A stretch of DNA of 15,761 nt from Pseudomonadota bacterium (GTDB taxonomy: Bacteria > Pseudomonadota > Alphaproteobacteria > Acetobacterales > Acetobacteraceae), in NCBI GenBank assembly GCA_023390705.1, contig JAEWCI010000523.1:1-15761 (forward strand). Direction: 5' to 3'. Positions 6,432 through 13,181 of this stretch are shown here, piece by piece (the first letter of the stretch is position 1; every line of letters begins with the position of its first letter). Both the position numbers and the translations under genes were made by a program. A model generated the notes under the pieces. The model searched no databases, was not told the origin of the DNA, and saw only the letters and a list, made by a program, of their open reading frames with translations.

Positions 6432-7091
6432 GTGTCCGTGACAAATGCGACCTGTGCATCCTGTGGCGCCATGCTCGGCGTGGCGGCCACGGTTTGCCGA
6501 AACTGTGGCGCAGCCATTCCTAGCAACAGGCACCCTTTGTTCGGAGCCGTCGCCCGCAAAGCGCCCCTTGAGCCGGACGACACCATGGACATCAACATTA
6601 CCGCGCGCGACTTCATGCTTCTCGAAGAGCTTGTCCGGCTGCACCTGCACCCCGATAGCCTGGCGGCCCGCGGGCTGACCGAAAAGCTGGGGCGGTGCCG
6701 GGTAGTGGTGCCGGACAAGGTTGAGGCGGATGTCGTCACGCTGGACTCGCGCGTGGCGTTCAGCATCAACGGAGGCGCTCCGGAAGAGCGTGTGCTGGTT
6801 CTGCCGAACGGACCAAACCTCCAGGGTTGGTCGCTTCCTGTCACCACGCCACGCGGCCTTGCCATGCTAGGCAACCGTGCCGGCATGACGGTCACGGCCG
6901 AGCGCAGCGGCGGGATCATTGAGAGCATCGACATACTCTCGGTGGCATTCCAGCCGGAAGAGGCGGCGCGGCGCAGAGCCGCCCGCATGACCAGCGCAAG
7001 GTCAGCATCATTGGTGCCCCTGCGCCGGCCGGCGGGCTTGAGGGCGCGAAGGCCACCGGGAGACGGCGAGGACCCGCCGCCCGCCGCCTGA
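6432..7091 (+). CDS. Zinc-ribbon Rnk-like (GreA/GreB-domain) protein 1
   Basis: Predicted 219 aa from GTG 6432, which has AGAAGGA seven nt upstream; earlier in-frame codons run through the leader. Architecture: an N-terminal zinc ribbon with Cys8, Cys11, Cys22 and Cys25 (CxxC-x10-CxxC), a linker, then an Rnk-like core at about 52-178. The core shows INITARDFMLLEEL, a LTEKLGRCRVV helix, the Rnk/Gre landmark ADVVTLDSRVAFSI, RVLVLPNGP, the LPVTTPRGLAMLGNRAGM turn and a final IDILSVAFQPEEA strand. These align residue by residue with E. coli Rnk motifs (DVVTMNSRVKF, LVYP, VGAALLGLRVGDS, LEYQPEA). The C-tail (180-219) is basic and Pro-rich. Likely binds RNA polymerase like Rnk, with the ribbon adding a nucleic-acid or protein contact; that role is inferred. 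A close paralogue follows at 7664. Confidence 0.82.
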   Translation: MSVTNATCASCGAMLGVAATVCRNCGAAIPSNRHPLFGAVARKAPLEPDDTMDINITARDFMLLEELVRLHLHPDSLAARGLTEKLGRCRVVVPDKVEADVVTLDSRVAFSINGGAPEERVLVLPNGPNLQGWSLPVTTPRGLAMLGNRAGMTVTAERSGGIIESIDILSVAFQPEEAARRRAARMTSARSASLVPLRRPAGLRARRPPGDGEDPPPAA

Positions 7092-7166
7092 CCCGGTCGG
7101 GGTGGCCGGCGGTAATCCGTACTCCTGCCGGCGCCTCCATGCGGGAAGCCGCTCGGACCGCCTTGG

Positions 7167-7202
7167 CCCCGGCCCCAAGGAGGAACTGCCCGCGGCCCGG
7201 GG
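7167..7202 (+). repeat. Possible degenerate fourth leader copy
   Basis: CCCCGGCC (7167-7174) can pair with GGCCCGGGG (7194-7202) with one bulged C. The 3' strand shares CGGCCCGGGGAC with leader B and nearly with leader C. The upstream GGGCT arm is missing. An AAGGAGG (7178-7184) sits in the loop but no start codon follows at a useful distance. Confidence 0.25.
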
Positions 7203-7422
7203 ACGATGCTCGTGCAGCAACCCGGTCTTGTCCTGATGGATACCGGGCGGCATGGCACCCTGCGTCTTCCCTTCCCCGGGCGGTGTCGCCGCGGAGTTGG
7301 TGCCGGTGCTTGAATGCGATGTTCCGGTGATGCCGCCCGACCGGTCCTAGCCACCCTGGCGCGTGGCACCAGTCCTGGCGCGAACGCCTTGGCCTGAGGC
7401 GGTGCCTGCGGCCTCCACGAGC

Positions 7423-7451
7423 TTGATTGGGCCAGCCGTGGACCCCATCTG
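7423..7451 (+). promoter_or_regulatory. Weak promoter-like sequence upstream of leader C
   Basis: TTGATT (7423-7428), 17-bp spacer, CATCTG (7446-7451). The -10-like element is poor, but it lies 67 nt before the GGGC of leader C, as in leaders A and B. Support is positional agreement between the three copies. Confidence 0.25.
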
Positions 7452-7514
7452 ACAACATGTCATGTGGCACAGGGTGATCCATCTCCATTGCCCGCGCCGC
7501 GCGGGGACTCTGCT

Positions 7515-7580
7515 CGCGGGCTTCTAGCCCCGGGCTTGATCCTGCATGGCCGCACGGCGGCCGTGGCCCGGCCCGGGGAC
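7515..7580 (+). ncRNA. Structured leader C, member of the three-copy switch-like family
   Basis: Core GGGCTTCTAGCCCCGG. Fold one pairs GGGCT (7518-7522) with AGCCC (7526-7530), loop TCT. Fold two pairs CCCCGGGC (7528-7535) with GCCCGGGG (7571-7578) and encloses a hairpin CATGGCCGC (7545-7553), loop ACG, GCGGCCGTG (7557-7565), with one G-T wobble. Folds one and two compete for the same C-rich strand. The outer stem ends 86 nt before the ATG of the second zinc-ribbon Rnk-like gene. Confidence 0.5.
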
Positions 7581-7663
7581 CTCTCCAGAACTGAAGCGAA
7601 GGACGCACCGATGTCTTCCCCTGCGGAGCACGGTCGCGTCGCCTTGCCCGGAGGAATTTGCCC

Positions 7664-8260
7664 ATGACGTTCATCGTCTCGACCTGTGCCATCTGCGGGG
7701 CTGCGCTCGCCGCCCTGGTGGAGATCTGCTACGGCTGCGACGCCGCCACCCGGGCGACAATGCCGCGCGCTGGCCATGATTCCGACGCCGCTGTATTGAC
7801 GGTGCGCGACTTCGCGGCGCTGGAGCGGGTCGCGCGGCTGCTTCCGAACGACCCAGCCGCACATTCCCTGCTTGAAAAGCTGGCTCGTTCGCAAATCGTG
7901 CATGTCGAGGCCATTACTGCCGAGATCGCCACGCTCGACTCACGAGTCATTTTCGCGGTGGACAATGGTCAGCCGGAAGCGCGGCTTCTCGTCCTGCCAG
8001 CGCGTCACCGCACGACGGGTGGTTGGACAATGCCGGTGACGGCACCGCGCGGGCTGGCGCTGCTCGGCCGCCGAGCCGGCTCCGTCGTCATGGCAGCCCG
8101 TGGCAATGGCGCCACTGAGCAACTGCGCCTCCTTGCGATCGCTCATCAGCCGGAAGCCGCTGCCGCCGTGGCTGCGGTGCCCGTTCCGGCTGGGTGCGCC
8201 GGACCGATGCCGCGCCAGGCGGCGCGGCTTCCCGGGCAGGGAGCTAGCGCGGCGCCATGA
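7664..8260 (+). CDS. Zinc-ribbon Rnk-like (GreA/GreB-domain) protein 2
   Basis: Predicted 198 aa. ATG 7664 is chosen because GGAGGAA (7650-7656) lies seven nt upstream; the in-frame TTG at 7658 would be too close. Cys8, Cys11, Cys22 and Cys25 form the same CxxC-x10-CxxC ribbon, at identical positions to the preceding paralogue. The Rnk-like core spans about 45-165: LTVRDFAALERV, SLLEKLARSQIV, IATLDSRVIFAVD, ARLLVLPARH, MPVTAPRGLALLGRRAGS and LRLLAIAHQPEA. The C-terminus is Ala/Pro-rich and probably disordered. It overlaps the MscS start by 4 nt (ATGA at 8257-8260), which suggests translational coupling to the channel. The two ribbon proteins look like a tandem duplication that carried its leader along. 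Function beyond RNA polymerase-type binding is inference. Confidence 0.82.
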   Translation: MTFIVSTCAICGAALAALVEICYGCDAATRATMPRAGHDSDAAVLTVRDFAALERVARLLPNDPAAHSLLEKLARSQIVHVEAITAEIATLDSRVIFAVDNGQPEARLLVLPARHRTTGGWTMPVTAPRGLALLGRRAGSVVMAARGNGATEQLRLLAIAHQPEAAAAVAAVPVPAGCAGPMPRQAARLPGQGASAAP

Positions 8261-9210
8261 AGCATCTTTCCCGGATTTTTTGGCCCCTGGTGGTGACGCT
8301 GGGGAGTATGGGCTTGCTGATGACCGCGCCTTTGGCCCTGCGCGCCCTTGGCTTCGCCGACATGGTGCCGGACGGCTTCCAGGTGGTGCGCCTGCTGCTC
8401 GGCGCGTCGGCCTATTTCGGCGCCGCATGGCTGGCAATGCGGCTCGTTGACATCGTCCTGTCCAAGGGCGGCAATGGCCGGCGGCGGTCGCCGAAGCTTC
8501 TGCAGGACCTGCTGGGCGCGGCGGTCTTCGGAGCCGCCGCCCTGGCAACCGTTGCCCTTGTCTTCGAAGGCTCCGTATTCGGCGCAGCCGCGACATCGGG
8601 CGTGATCGTCGCCGTACTCGGATTTTCGCTGCGCGGCGTCATGGCCGACATCTTCGCTGGGGTCGCACTCGGCCTGGAGCGGGCGTATCGTATCGGTGAC
8701 TGGATAAGCATCGAGGGTGGGCTTGGCGGCCGGGTGATTGAGATCAACTGGCGCTCCACCCGCATTGAGACGCAGGACCGGGTCCAGGCCGTGGTGCCGA
8801 ACGGACGTATCGCACAGCAGCGCGTCACCAATTACAGCGCTCCACGCGCGCATTACCGCCAGCAGGTAAGGCTCACCCTGGACCATGCGCTGGCTGCGGA
8901 GGAGGCCAAGCGCCTGCTCGCCGAGGCCGCCGCGGCAGCGCCCGGCGTATTGCCGCAGCCCGCGCCCGATGCGCGCCTGGTCGCGCACGAGCCGGGTGGC
9001 CTGGTTTACGTGGTGCGGTTCTGGGTGCCGAGCTTCGCCCAGGAGGTGGACTGCCGCGACGCAGTGCTGACCGCGGTGGACAGCGCGTTGCGGCGACGGG
9101 CGGTGCCCGCGCCACACCAGCGGCACCGGCTGCGCCTTGAGCGCAGCAGTGGCACGGCCGCTGCGGACGCACTGACGATGCTGCAGCAGGGCCGGCAGCC
9201 TGCACAGTAA
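8257..9210 (+). CDS. MscS-family small-conductance mechanosensitive channel
   Basis: Predicted 317 aa, close to the minimal MscS size. Channels of this family open under membrane tension and release small solutes during hypo-osmotic shock. Hydrophobic segments lie at about 7-30, 43-65 and 84-106, followed by a Gly/Ala-rich pore helix (SVFGAAATSGVIVAVLGFSL, about 106-125). The MscS beta domain follows at about 144-193: YRIGDWISIEGG, GGRVIEINWRSTRIET, VQAVVPNGRI and RVTNYS. The remaining 120 residues are the cytoplasmic alpha/beta cage domain. No cyclic-nucleotide or CBS domain is visible. The ATG overlaps the stop of the zinc-ribbon Rnk-like gene (ATGA), so expression is likely coupled. The next gene converges, so the channel ends the plus-strand block. 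Confidence 0.88.
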   Translation: MKHLSRIFWPLVVTLGSMGLLMTAPLALRALGFADMVPDGFQVVRLLLGASAYFGAAWLAMRLVDIVLSKGGNGRRRSPKLLQDLLGAAVFGAAALATVALVFEGSVFGAAATSGVIVAVLGFSLRGVMADIFAGVALGLERAYRIGDWISIEGGLGGRVIEINWRSTRIETQDRVQAVVPNGRIAQQRVTNYSAPRAHYRQQVRLTLDHALAAEEAKRLLAEAAAAAPGVLPQPAPDARLVAHEPGGLVYVVRFWVPSFAQEVDCRDAVLTAVDSALRRRAVPAPHQRHRLRLERSSGTAAADALTMLQQGRQPAQ

Positions 9211-9258
9211 CCCGTGCATCTGCCGCTGGCGGTGCTGTGCTTCGCAACGGACGTCATT

Positions 9259-9292
9259 GCGGGGCGGATCGTCGTGCCGCCACCCGCCCCGC
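9259..9292. terminator. Stem-loop between convergent MscS and aldehyde dehydrogenase genes
   Basis: A perfect 9-bp inverted repeat GCGGGGCGG (9259-9267) with CCGCCCCGC (9284-9292), 16-nt loop, in the 221-nt convergent gap. No U-tract on either strand, so only a probable terminator by position and stability. Confidence 0.35.
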
Positions 9293-9431
9293 TGCGCCTG
9301 CTCCATCGCCTGAAGCAGGTCCTCGCGTCACCGCCCGCTACGGGAAGCGTGCCGCCGACCAGCTCGCCATGGTCCGCATCGGCTGCTTCTACTGCGGCTC
9401 CAGCCGTTGCGGATCTGTCCTGTTGCCAGGG

Positions 9432-10907
9432 TCACCGCATGACGAAGGGATTGGCCGGCGCTCCACGGGCAGTGGAAATCCAGACGCTCTTCGTTTCAAG
9501 GAACTCGCGGACCGCCTCGATGCCGCTCTCACGGCCGATGCCGGAGTGTTTCATGCCGCCGAACGGCATCATGTAGCTGACGGCGCGGTAGGTGTTCACC
9601 CACACCGTCCCGGCCTTCAGTGCTGCCGACATGCGGACCGCCCGCCCGATATCCTGTGTCCATACGCCGGCGGCAAGGCCGTAGATGGTATCATTCGCGA
9701 TGCGCACCGCCTCGGCCTCGTCATTGAAGCCGAGGATGGAGAGCACCGGGCCGAACACCTCCTCGCGGGCAATCCGCATCCCGGGCGTCACATCGGTGAA
9801 GATGGTCGGCTCGACGAATTGGCCGCCGGGCAGGCCCGTGGCAGGTCCGCCGCCGAGGATGCAGCGCGCGCCCTCGTTCTTTGCGATCTCGATGTAGTCC
9901 AGGATCTTGCGGTACTGCGGCGCGGTAGTGACCGGGCCGATATTGGTATCGGGCTGCATCGGGTCGCCCTTGCGGGCGGTCCTGCCCAGTTCGACCAGCC
10001 GCTCGGTGAAACGCTCGCGGATCGAGTTCTGCACCAGCACGCGCGAGCCGGCGATGCAGGTCTGCCCGGTGGCGGCGAAAATACCGGAGATGACGCCGGC
10101 GATGGCGGCGTCGATGTCGCAATCGTCGAACACGATGTTGGGTGACTTGCCGCCGAGTTCGAGCGAGACGCGCTTCAGCGTCTTCGCTGCCTGTGCGTAG
10201 ATCCGTGCGCCGGTGGCGTCGGAACCGGTGAAGGTCACCTTTGCCACGTCCGGGTGATCGACCAGCGCCGAGCCGGCCTCGGGCCCGAGGCCGGTAACGA
10301 CGTTGAACACACCGTCGGGGAAACCGGCTTCCTTGGTCAGCGCGGCGAATTCCAGCGTGGAGCAGGAAGCGAACTCGGAAGGCTTCACCACCACCGAGCA
10401 GCCGGCGGCCAGCGCCGGCGCGCATTTCCAGGCGATGAACAGCAGCGGCGAGTTCCACGCTGTCAGCGCCGCCACCACGCCCACCGGCTCCTGCCGGGTG
10501 AAGGCGAACATGTCGGGCTTGTCGATCGGAACCACCGCCCCTTCCAACTTGTCGGCGAGACCGCCGAAGTAGCGCCACCATTCCGGGTTGTAGCGGGTCT
10601 GGCCCAGCATCTCAGCCAGCAGCTTGCCGTTGTCGCGCACCTCGATCTTGGCGAGGCGTTCGGCATTGGCGGCGATCAGGTCGGCCAGGCGGTGCATCAG
10701 CTTGCCGCGGGCCGAGGGATGCATCGTCGCCCAGGGGCCCTCCCGCATGGCGCGGGCGGCGGCGGCAACGGCGCGGTCAACATCCTGCGCATTGCCGCGC
10801 GGGATGCGCGCCCAGACCTCGCCGTTGTAGGGATTATGGCTGTCGATCCACTCACCCGAGCTGGGTTCGACATCGGTGCCATTGATGTAGTGGCTGTAGG
10901 TCTTCAT
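9432..10907 (-). CDS. NAD(P)-dependent aldehyde dehydrogenase
   Basis: Predicted 491 aa, standard length. It oxidises an aldehyde to the carboxylate with NAD(P)+. Landmarks: the oxyanion Asn152 in AWNSP, Lys175 in VVVKPSE, the cofactor loop VTFTGSDATG near 224-233, the general base Glu250 in LELGGKSPN, the nucleophile Cys284 in GQTCIAGSR, and the EVFGPVLS motif. The C-terminal FGGMKHSGIGRESG motif is also present. The ATG at 10907 has GGAGG nine nt upstream. It follows the amidase on the same strand with 217 nt between them, so they may or may not share a transcript. The closest subfamilies act on hydroxylated or amino-derived aldehydes (betaine aldehyde, gamma-glutamyl aldehyde, HMS-type). 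A link to the amine oxidase/aminotransferase pair upstream in the window is plausible but not shown by operon structure. Confidence 0.9.
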   Translation of the reverse strand: MKTYSHYINGTDVEPSSGEWIDSHNPYNGEVWARIPRGNAQDVDRAVAAAARAMREGPWATMHPSARGKLMHRLADLIAANAERLAKIEVRDNGKLLAEMLGQTRYNPEWWRYFGGLADKLEGAVVPIDKPDMFAFTRQEPVGVVAALTAWNSPLLFIAWKCAPALAAGCSVVVKPSEFASCSTLEFAALTKEAGFPDGVFNVVTGLGPEAGSALVDHPDVAKVTFTGSDATGARIYAQAAKTLKRVSLELGGKSPNIVFDDCDIDAAIAGVISGIFAATGQTCIAGSRVLVQNSIRERFTERLVELGRTARKGDPMQPDTNIGPVTTAPQYRKILDYIEIAKNEGARCILGGGPATGLPGGQFVEPTIFTDVTPGMRIAREEVFGPVLSILGFNDEAEAVRIANDTIYGLAAGVWTQDIGRAVRMSAALKAGTVWVNTYRAVSYMMPFGGMKHSGIGRESGIEAVREFLETKSVWISTARGAPANPFVMR

Positions 10908-11124
10908 GCTGCGTTGCCTCCTGCGCCGGCCACAGGCGCCGACGATGAGCCGGCATTATGCTTGGAAGCCGACATTCAGCGGATATCCGGGCAAGATCCA
11001 TCTATCACGTCTGTTTGGCAATCCAGGCCGCCCGGTGGATCGCAGGCCCGGCGGGGCGGAAAATCAGGTCTTCCATCGGGCCGCATCTCTCCTGTCCGGC
11101 GGGGAAGCGCGGCAATACCCCTGC

Positions 11125-12537
11125 CTAGGGATAACCAGCCATGGGTGGCACGCGCTCATGCCAGTCGGTCGCGGTCTGGTAGGCCCAGCCGATCCTGAGG
11201 GCGGTCGCTTCATCATAACCTCGGCAAATGATCTGCAACGATGTCGGCAGACCTTCGGCCGTGAAACCGTTCGGGATGGCAAGACCGCAGAGATCGAGAA
11301 AATTCACCCAACGCGTCAGGAAGGCTGGCGTCGTGCTTTGATCGACGTCTTCAAGTTTGATGGCCGCCGTCATGGCGACCGGCGCCAGCACGGCGTCCGT
11401 ACCCTCCATGGCGGCCACAAACTCCGCCTTGAGCCGTTCACGCTCGGCAAGCGCGTGAAGGTATTCGCGTGAGGAGATTGCGGCGCCGGCCCGGATGCGC
11501 GGGCGCACCGCCTCATCAACGGGCAGCTCGCTCCTGTCAGCGATATCCCCCACCAGGGCGTAGGCTTCCGCTGACATGATCTGCCCATTCAGGGCGCCCA
11601 AGTCGCGGATACTGCGTGGCAAGGACAGTTCGACAATCTCCGCGCCAAGCTTCTCCAGCGCCTTGACGGAGCGGTCGTAGGCAGCCAGCACCTCCCGATC
11701 GACCCCGTTGCGCTCGGCGGCCGGCAACTGCGCCAGGCGGAGGCCCTTCACGCCGCGCCGCAGGCCTGGCATCGGTTCGGCATCACGGTGTCCCAGGGTC
11801 TTCGGGTCCAGCGGATCCCTCCCCTGCAGCACCTGAAGCAGGATGGCGGCATCCTCGACGCTGCGGGTCATGGGGCCTGGTGTATCGAGGGTCGGGCTGA
11901 GCGGCAGCACGCCATGGGTGCTGACACGGCCGATCGTGGTCTTCAGGCCGGTGATGCCACACCACGCCGCAGGCAACCGCACCGAGCCGCCGGTGTCGGT
12001 GCCGATGGCGCAGGGCACCAGCCTTGCCGCTACCGCTACGGCCGAACCGCTGCTCGAACCACCCGGAGTGCGCGCGTCGGCCGCATCCCACGGGTTGCGC
12101 GGCGTGCCCAGGTGCTGATTGGTACCCCACCCCCCATAGGCGAACTCCACGGTGTGCGTCTTGCCGACCACGATCATGCCGGCGGCAATCAGGCGGCGCG
12201 CCAGTGTGGCAGTCCGCTCTGCCCGCCGGTTCCGCCAGACCGCGCTGCCGCCGGTGACGATCCTGCCTTCGATCTCCACCAGATCCTTCAGCGCAATGGG
12301 GATTCCATGCAGTGGCCCGACGGCATGGCCGGAGCGGATCGCCTTTTCCGCCGCCTCCGCCGCCAGGCGAGCATCCGCGGCGTAAACCTCGACGAAGGCC
12401 TGGAGCTTCGGCTCAAGCTTCTCAATGCGGGCGAGGCAGTCCCCGACAAGGTCCACGGGGGAAAGGCGCCCGGCGGCGATCTGGGTGGCCAAGGCATGGA
12501 CCGGAAGCGCAGCCGGAGAGGAGGTTGATCCGTTCAT
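11125..12537 (-). CDS. Amidase signature family enzyme
   Basis: Predicted 470 aa from ATG 12537. I preferred it over ATG 12564 and a TTG at 12606 because GGGGAA lies about 7-8 nt upstream and the protein then begins close to the conserved LPVHALATQIAAGRLSPVDLV helix. The Ser-cisSer-Lys triad is visible: Lys84 in IALKDLVE, cis-Ser161 in GGSSSGSA, and the nucleophile Ser185 in GTDTGGSVRLPA; the 24-residue spacing between the serines is as in characterised members. The enzyme would hydrolyse an amide to acid plus ammonia or amine. GatA is unlikely because gatB/gatC are absent and the lid region differs. It lies upstream of the aldehyde dehydrogenase on the same strand. A perfect hairpin and repeated TGCAAGC sites sit just upstream of its start. 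Substrate unknown. Confidence 0.88.
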   Translation of the reverse strand: MNGSTSSPAALPVHALATQIAAGRLSPVDLVGDCLARIEKLEPKLQAFVEVYAADARLAAEAAEKAIRSGHAVGPLHGIPIALKDLVEIEGRIVTGGSAVWRNRRAERTATLARRLIAAGMIVVGKTHTVEFAYGGWGTNQHLGTPRNPWDAADARTPGGSSSGSAVAVAARLVPCAIGTDTGGSVRLPAAWCGITGLKTTIGRVSTHGVLPLSPTLDTPGPMTRSVEDAAILLQVLQGRDPLDPKTLGHRDAEPMPGLRRGVKGLRLAQLPAAERNGVDREVLAAYDRSVKALEKLGAEIVELSLPRSIRDLGALNGQIMSAEAYALVGDIADRSELPVDEAVRPRIRAGAAISSREYLHALAERERLKAEFVAAMEGTDAVLAPVAMTAAIKLEDVDQSTTPAFLTRWVNFLDLCGLAIPNGFTAEGLPTSLQIICRGYDEATALRIGWAYQTATDWHERVPPMAGYP

Positions 12538-12587
12538 TCCAGATTCCCCAGACAGGTGGCTCATACTGATACTCTGGAAGCTGAACC

Positions 12588-12608
12588 GCTTGCACGGGCT
12601 GTGCAAGC
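12588..12608. promoter_or_regulatory. Perfect palindromic hairpin upstream of the amidase, operator or RNA element
   Basis: GCTTGCAC (12588-12595), 5-nt spacer, GTGCAAGC (12601-12608). A symmetric site with two half-sites centred about 60 nt before the amidase ATG is a typical layout for a dimeric repressor or activator operator, but a 5'UTR hairpin is equally possible. Confidence 0.4.
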
Positions 12609-12733
12609 TGGCCCAGGACCTGTCCCCTCATGGCTCTTTCGCACGATCCGAGGGGCATCATGGAGACGGCAAGCAAGCCAGGTGGAGGGTGCGATCACGG
12701 CGCCGCGGCATCCAAGGCTGATGGATCACGGCA

Positions 12734-12792
12734 CTGCTTGCATCATCGCGTTCCAGGAGTCCGGCGGCACCCTTATTTTCCGGTGCAAGCAG
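12734..12792. repeat. Inverted repeat of the same TGCAAGC-type half-site
   Basis: CTGCTTGCA (12734-12742) and TGCAAGCAG (12784-12792) are perfect inverted copies 41 nt apart. The central GCTTGCA/TGCAAGC heptamer is identical to that at 12588-12608, suggesting a second, widely spaced site for one regulator. Confidence 0.3.
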
Positions 12793-12864
12793 CCTCCTGC
12801 GCCGCAGCCCAACCCGACGCCAGGAGTACACCGCCCGCGGATGCTTGCCGTCTCATCCCATACG

Positions 12865-13170
12865 TCATCCGGTCCGAACGAGCCTGAGCACGGCGCCCTT
12901 GCCCCTCACCTCCGCTTCCTCGATCTCGGCGGCCGCAATCGCCCGGTCGAGAGCGGCGCGCAGCTCCTTCGCAGTCTCCAGCGTCAGTTCAATGCCGGCC
13001 CGCGCCGCGGGGCCAAGAGCCGGGTTGACGAAGTCCAGTGTAATCACGTCGCCCAGCGGGGCGTGGCGCGCGTGGTCATAGGCCACCACCGCCTGTGACA
13101 GTGGGAACCACTCCTCCCCGCGTTTTGCCATGCCCTCTGCGCGCGCGATCTCGACGATGGAGGTGCACAT
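12865..13170 (-). CDS. DUF6295-like small protein
   Basis: 101 aa. It starts at ATG 13170, with AGGAGG seven nt upstream. The pattern MCTSIVEIARAEG, then GEEWFPLSQAVVAYDHARHAPLGD, then ITLDFVNPALGPAARAGIELTLETAKELRAAL resembles what I remember as DUF6295, a family of about 95-100 aa with no established function. His33 and His36 with neighbouring acidic residues could bind metal, but that is speculation. The C-terminal 20 residues are Glu/Arg-rich. It begins 11 nt after the dienelactone hydrolase stop and is therefore in a two-gene operon with it. The pairing suggests an accessory or binding role in the same pathway. Domain name is from memory and should be checked. Confidence 0.75.
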   Translation of the reverse strand: MCTSIVEIARAEGMAKRGEEWFPLSQAVVAYDHARHAPLGDVITLDFVNPALGPAARAGIELTLETAKELRAALDRAIAAAEIEEAEVRGKGAVLRLVRTG

Positions 13171-13181
13171 CCCCGGGCCTC

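Larger units (their letters stand above)
7092..7663. other. Long non-coding stretch between the two zinc-ribbon Rnk-like genes
   Basis: About 570 bases without a convincing gene. It holds a possible degenerate leader copy (7167-7202), weak promoter-like hexamers (7423-7451) and leader C (7515-7580). Short frames at 7206 and 7252 are only about 32-35 codons and match no family I know. Its length and layout imply that the second zinc-ribbon gene has its own promoter. Confidence 0.5.
12538..12864. other. Intergenic region upstream of the amidase with repeated TGCAAGC/GCTTGCA sites
   Basis: About 330 bases without a gene. Two inverted pairs of GCTTGCA and TGCAAGC half-sites occur (12588-12608 and 12734-12792). 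The amidase promoter must lie here; no convincing hexamers were found. No clear terminator for the preceding small gene is visible. Confidence 0.45.

Noticed and set aside
7206..7350. Short frames of about 32-35 codons downstream of the possible fourth leader
   Set aside because: Too short, no ribosome site at a usable distance, and no family I recognise; a remnant gene cannot be shown.
4164..9210. RiPP/thioamide biosynthetic cluster
   Set aside because: TfuA-like protein is present but there is no YcaO, transporter, peptidase or convincing precursor, so a RiPP cluster is not supported.
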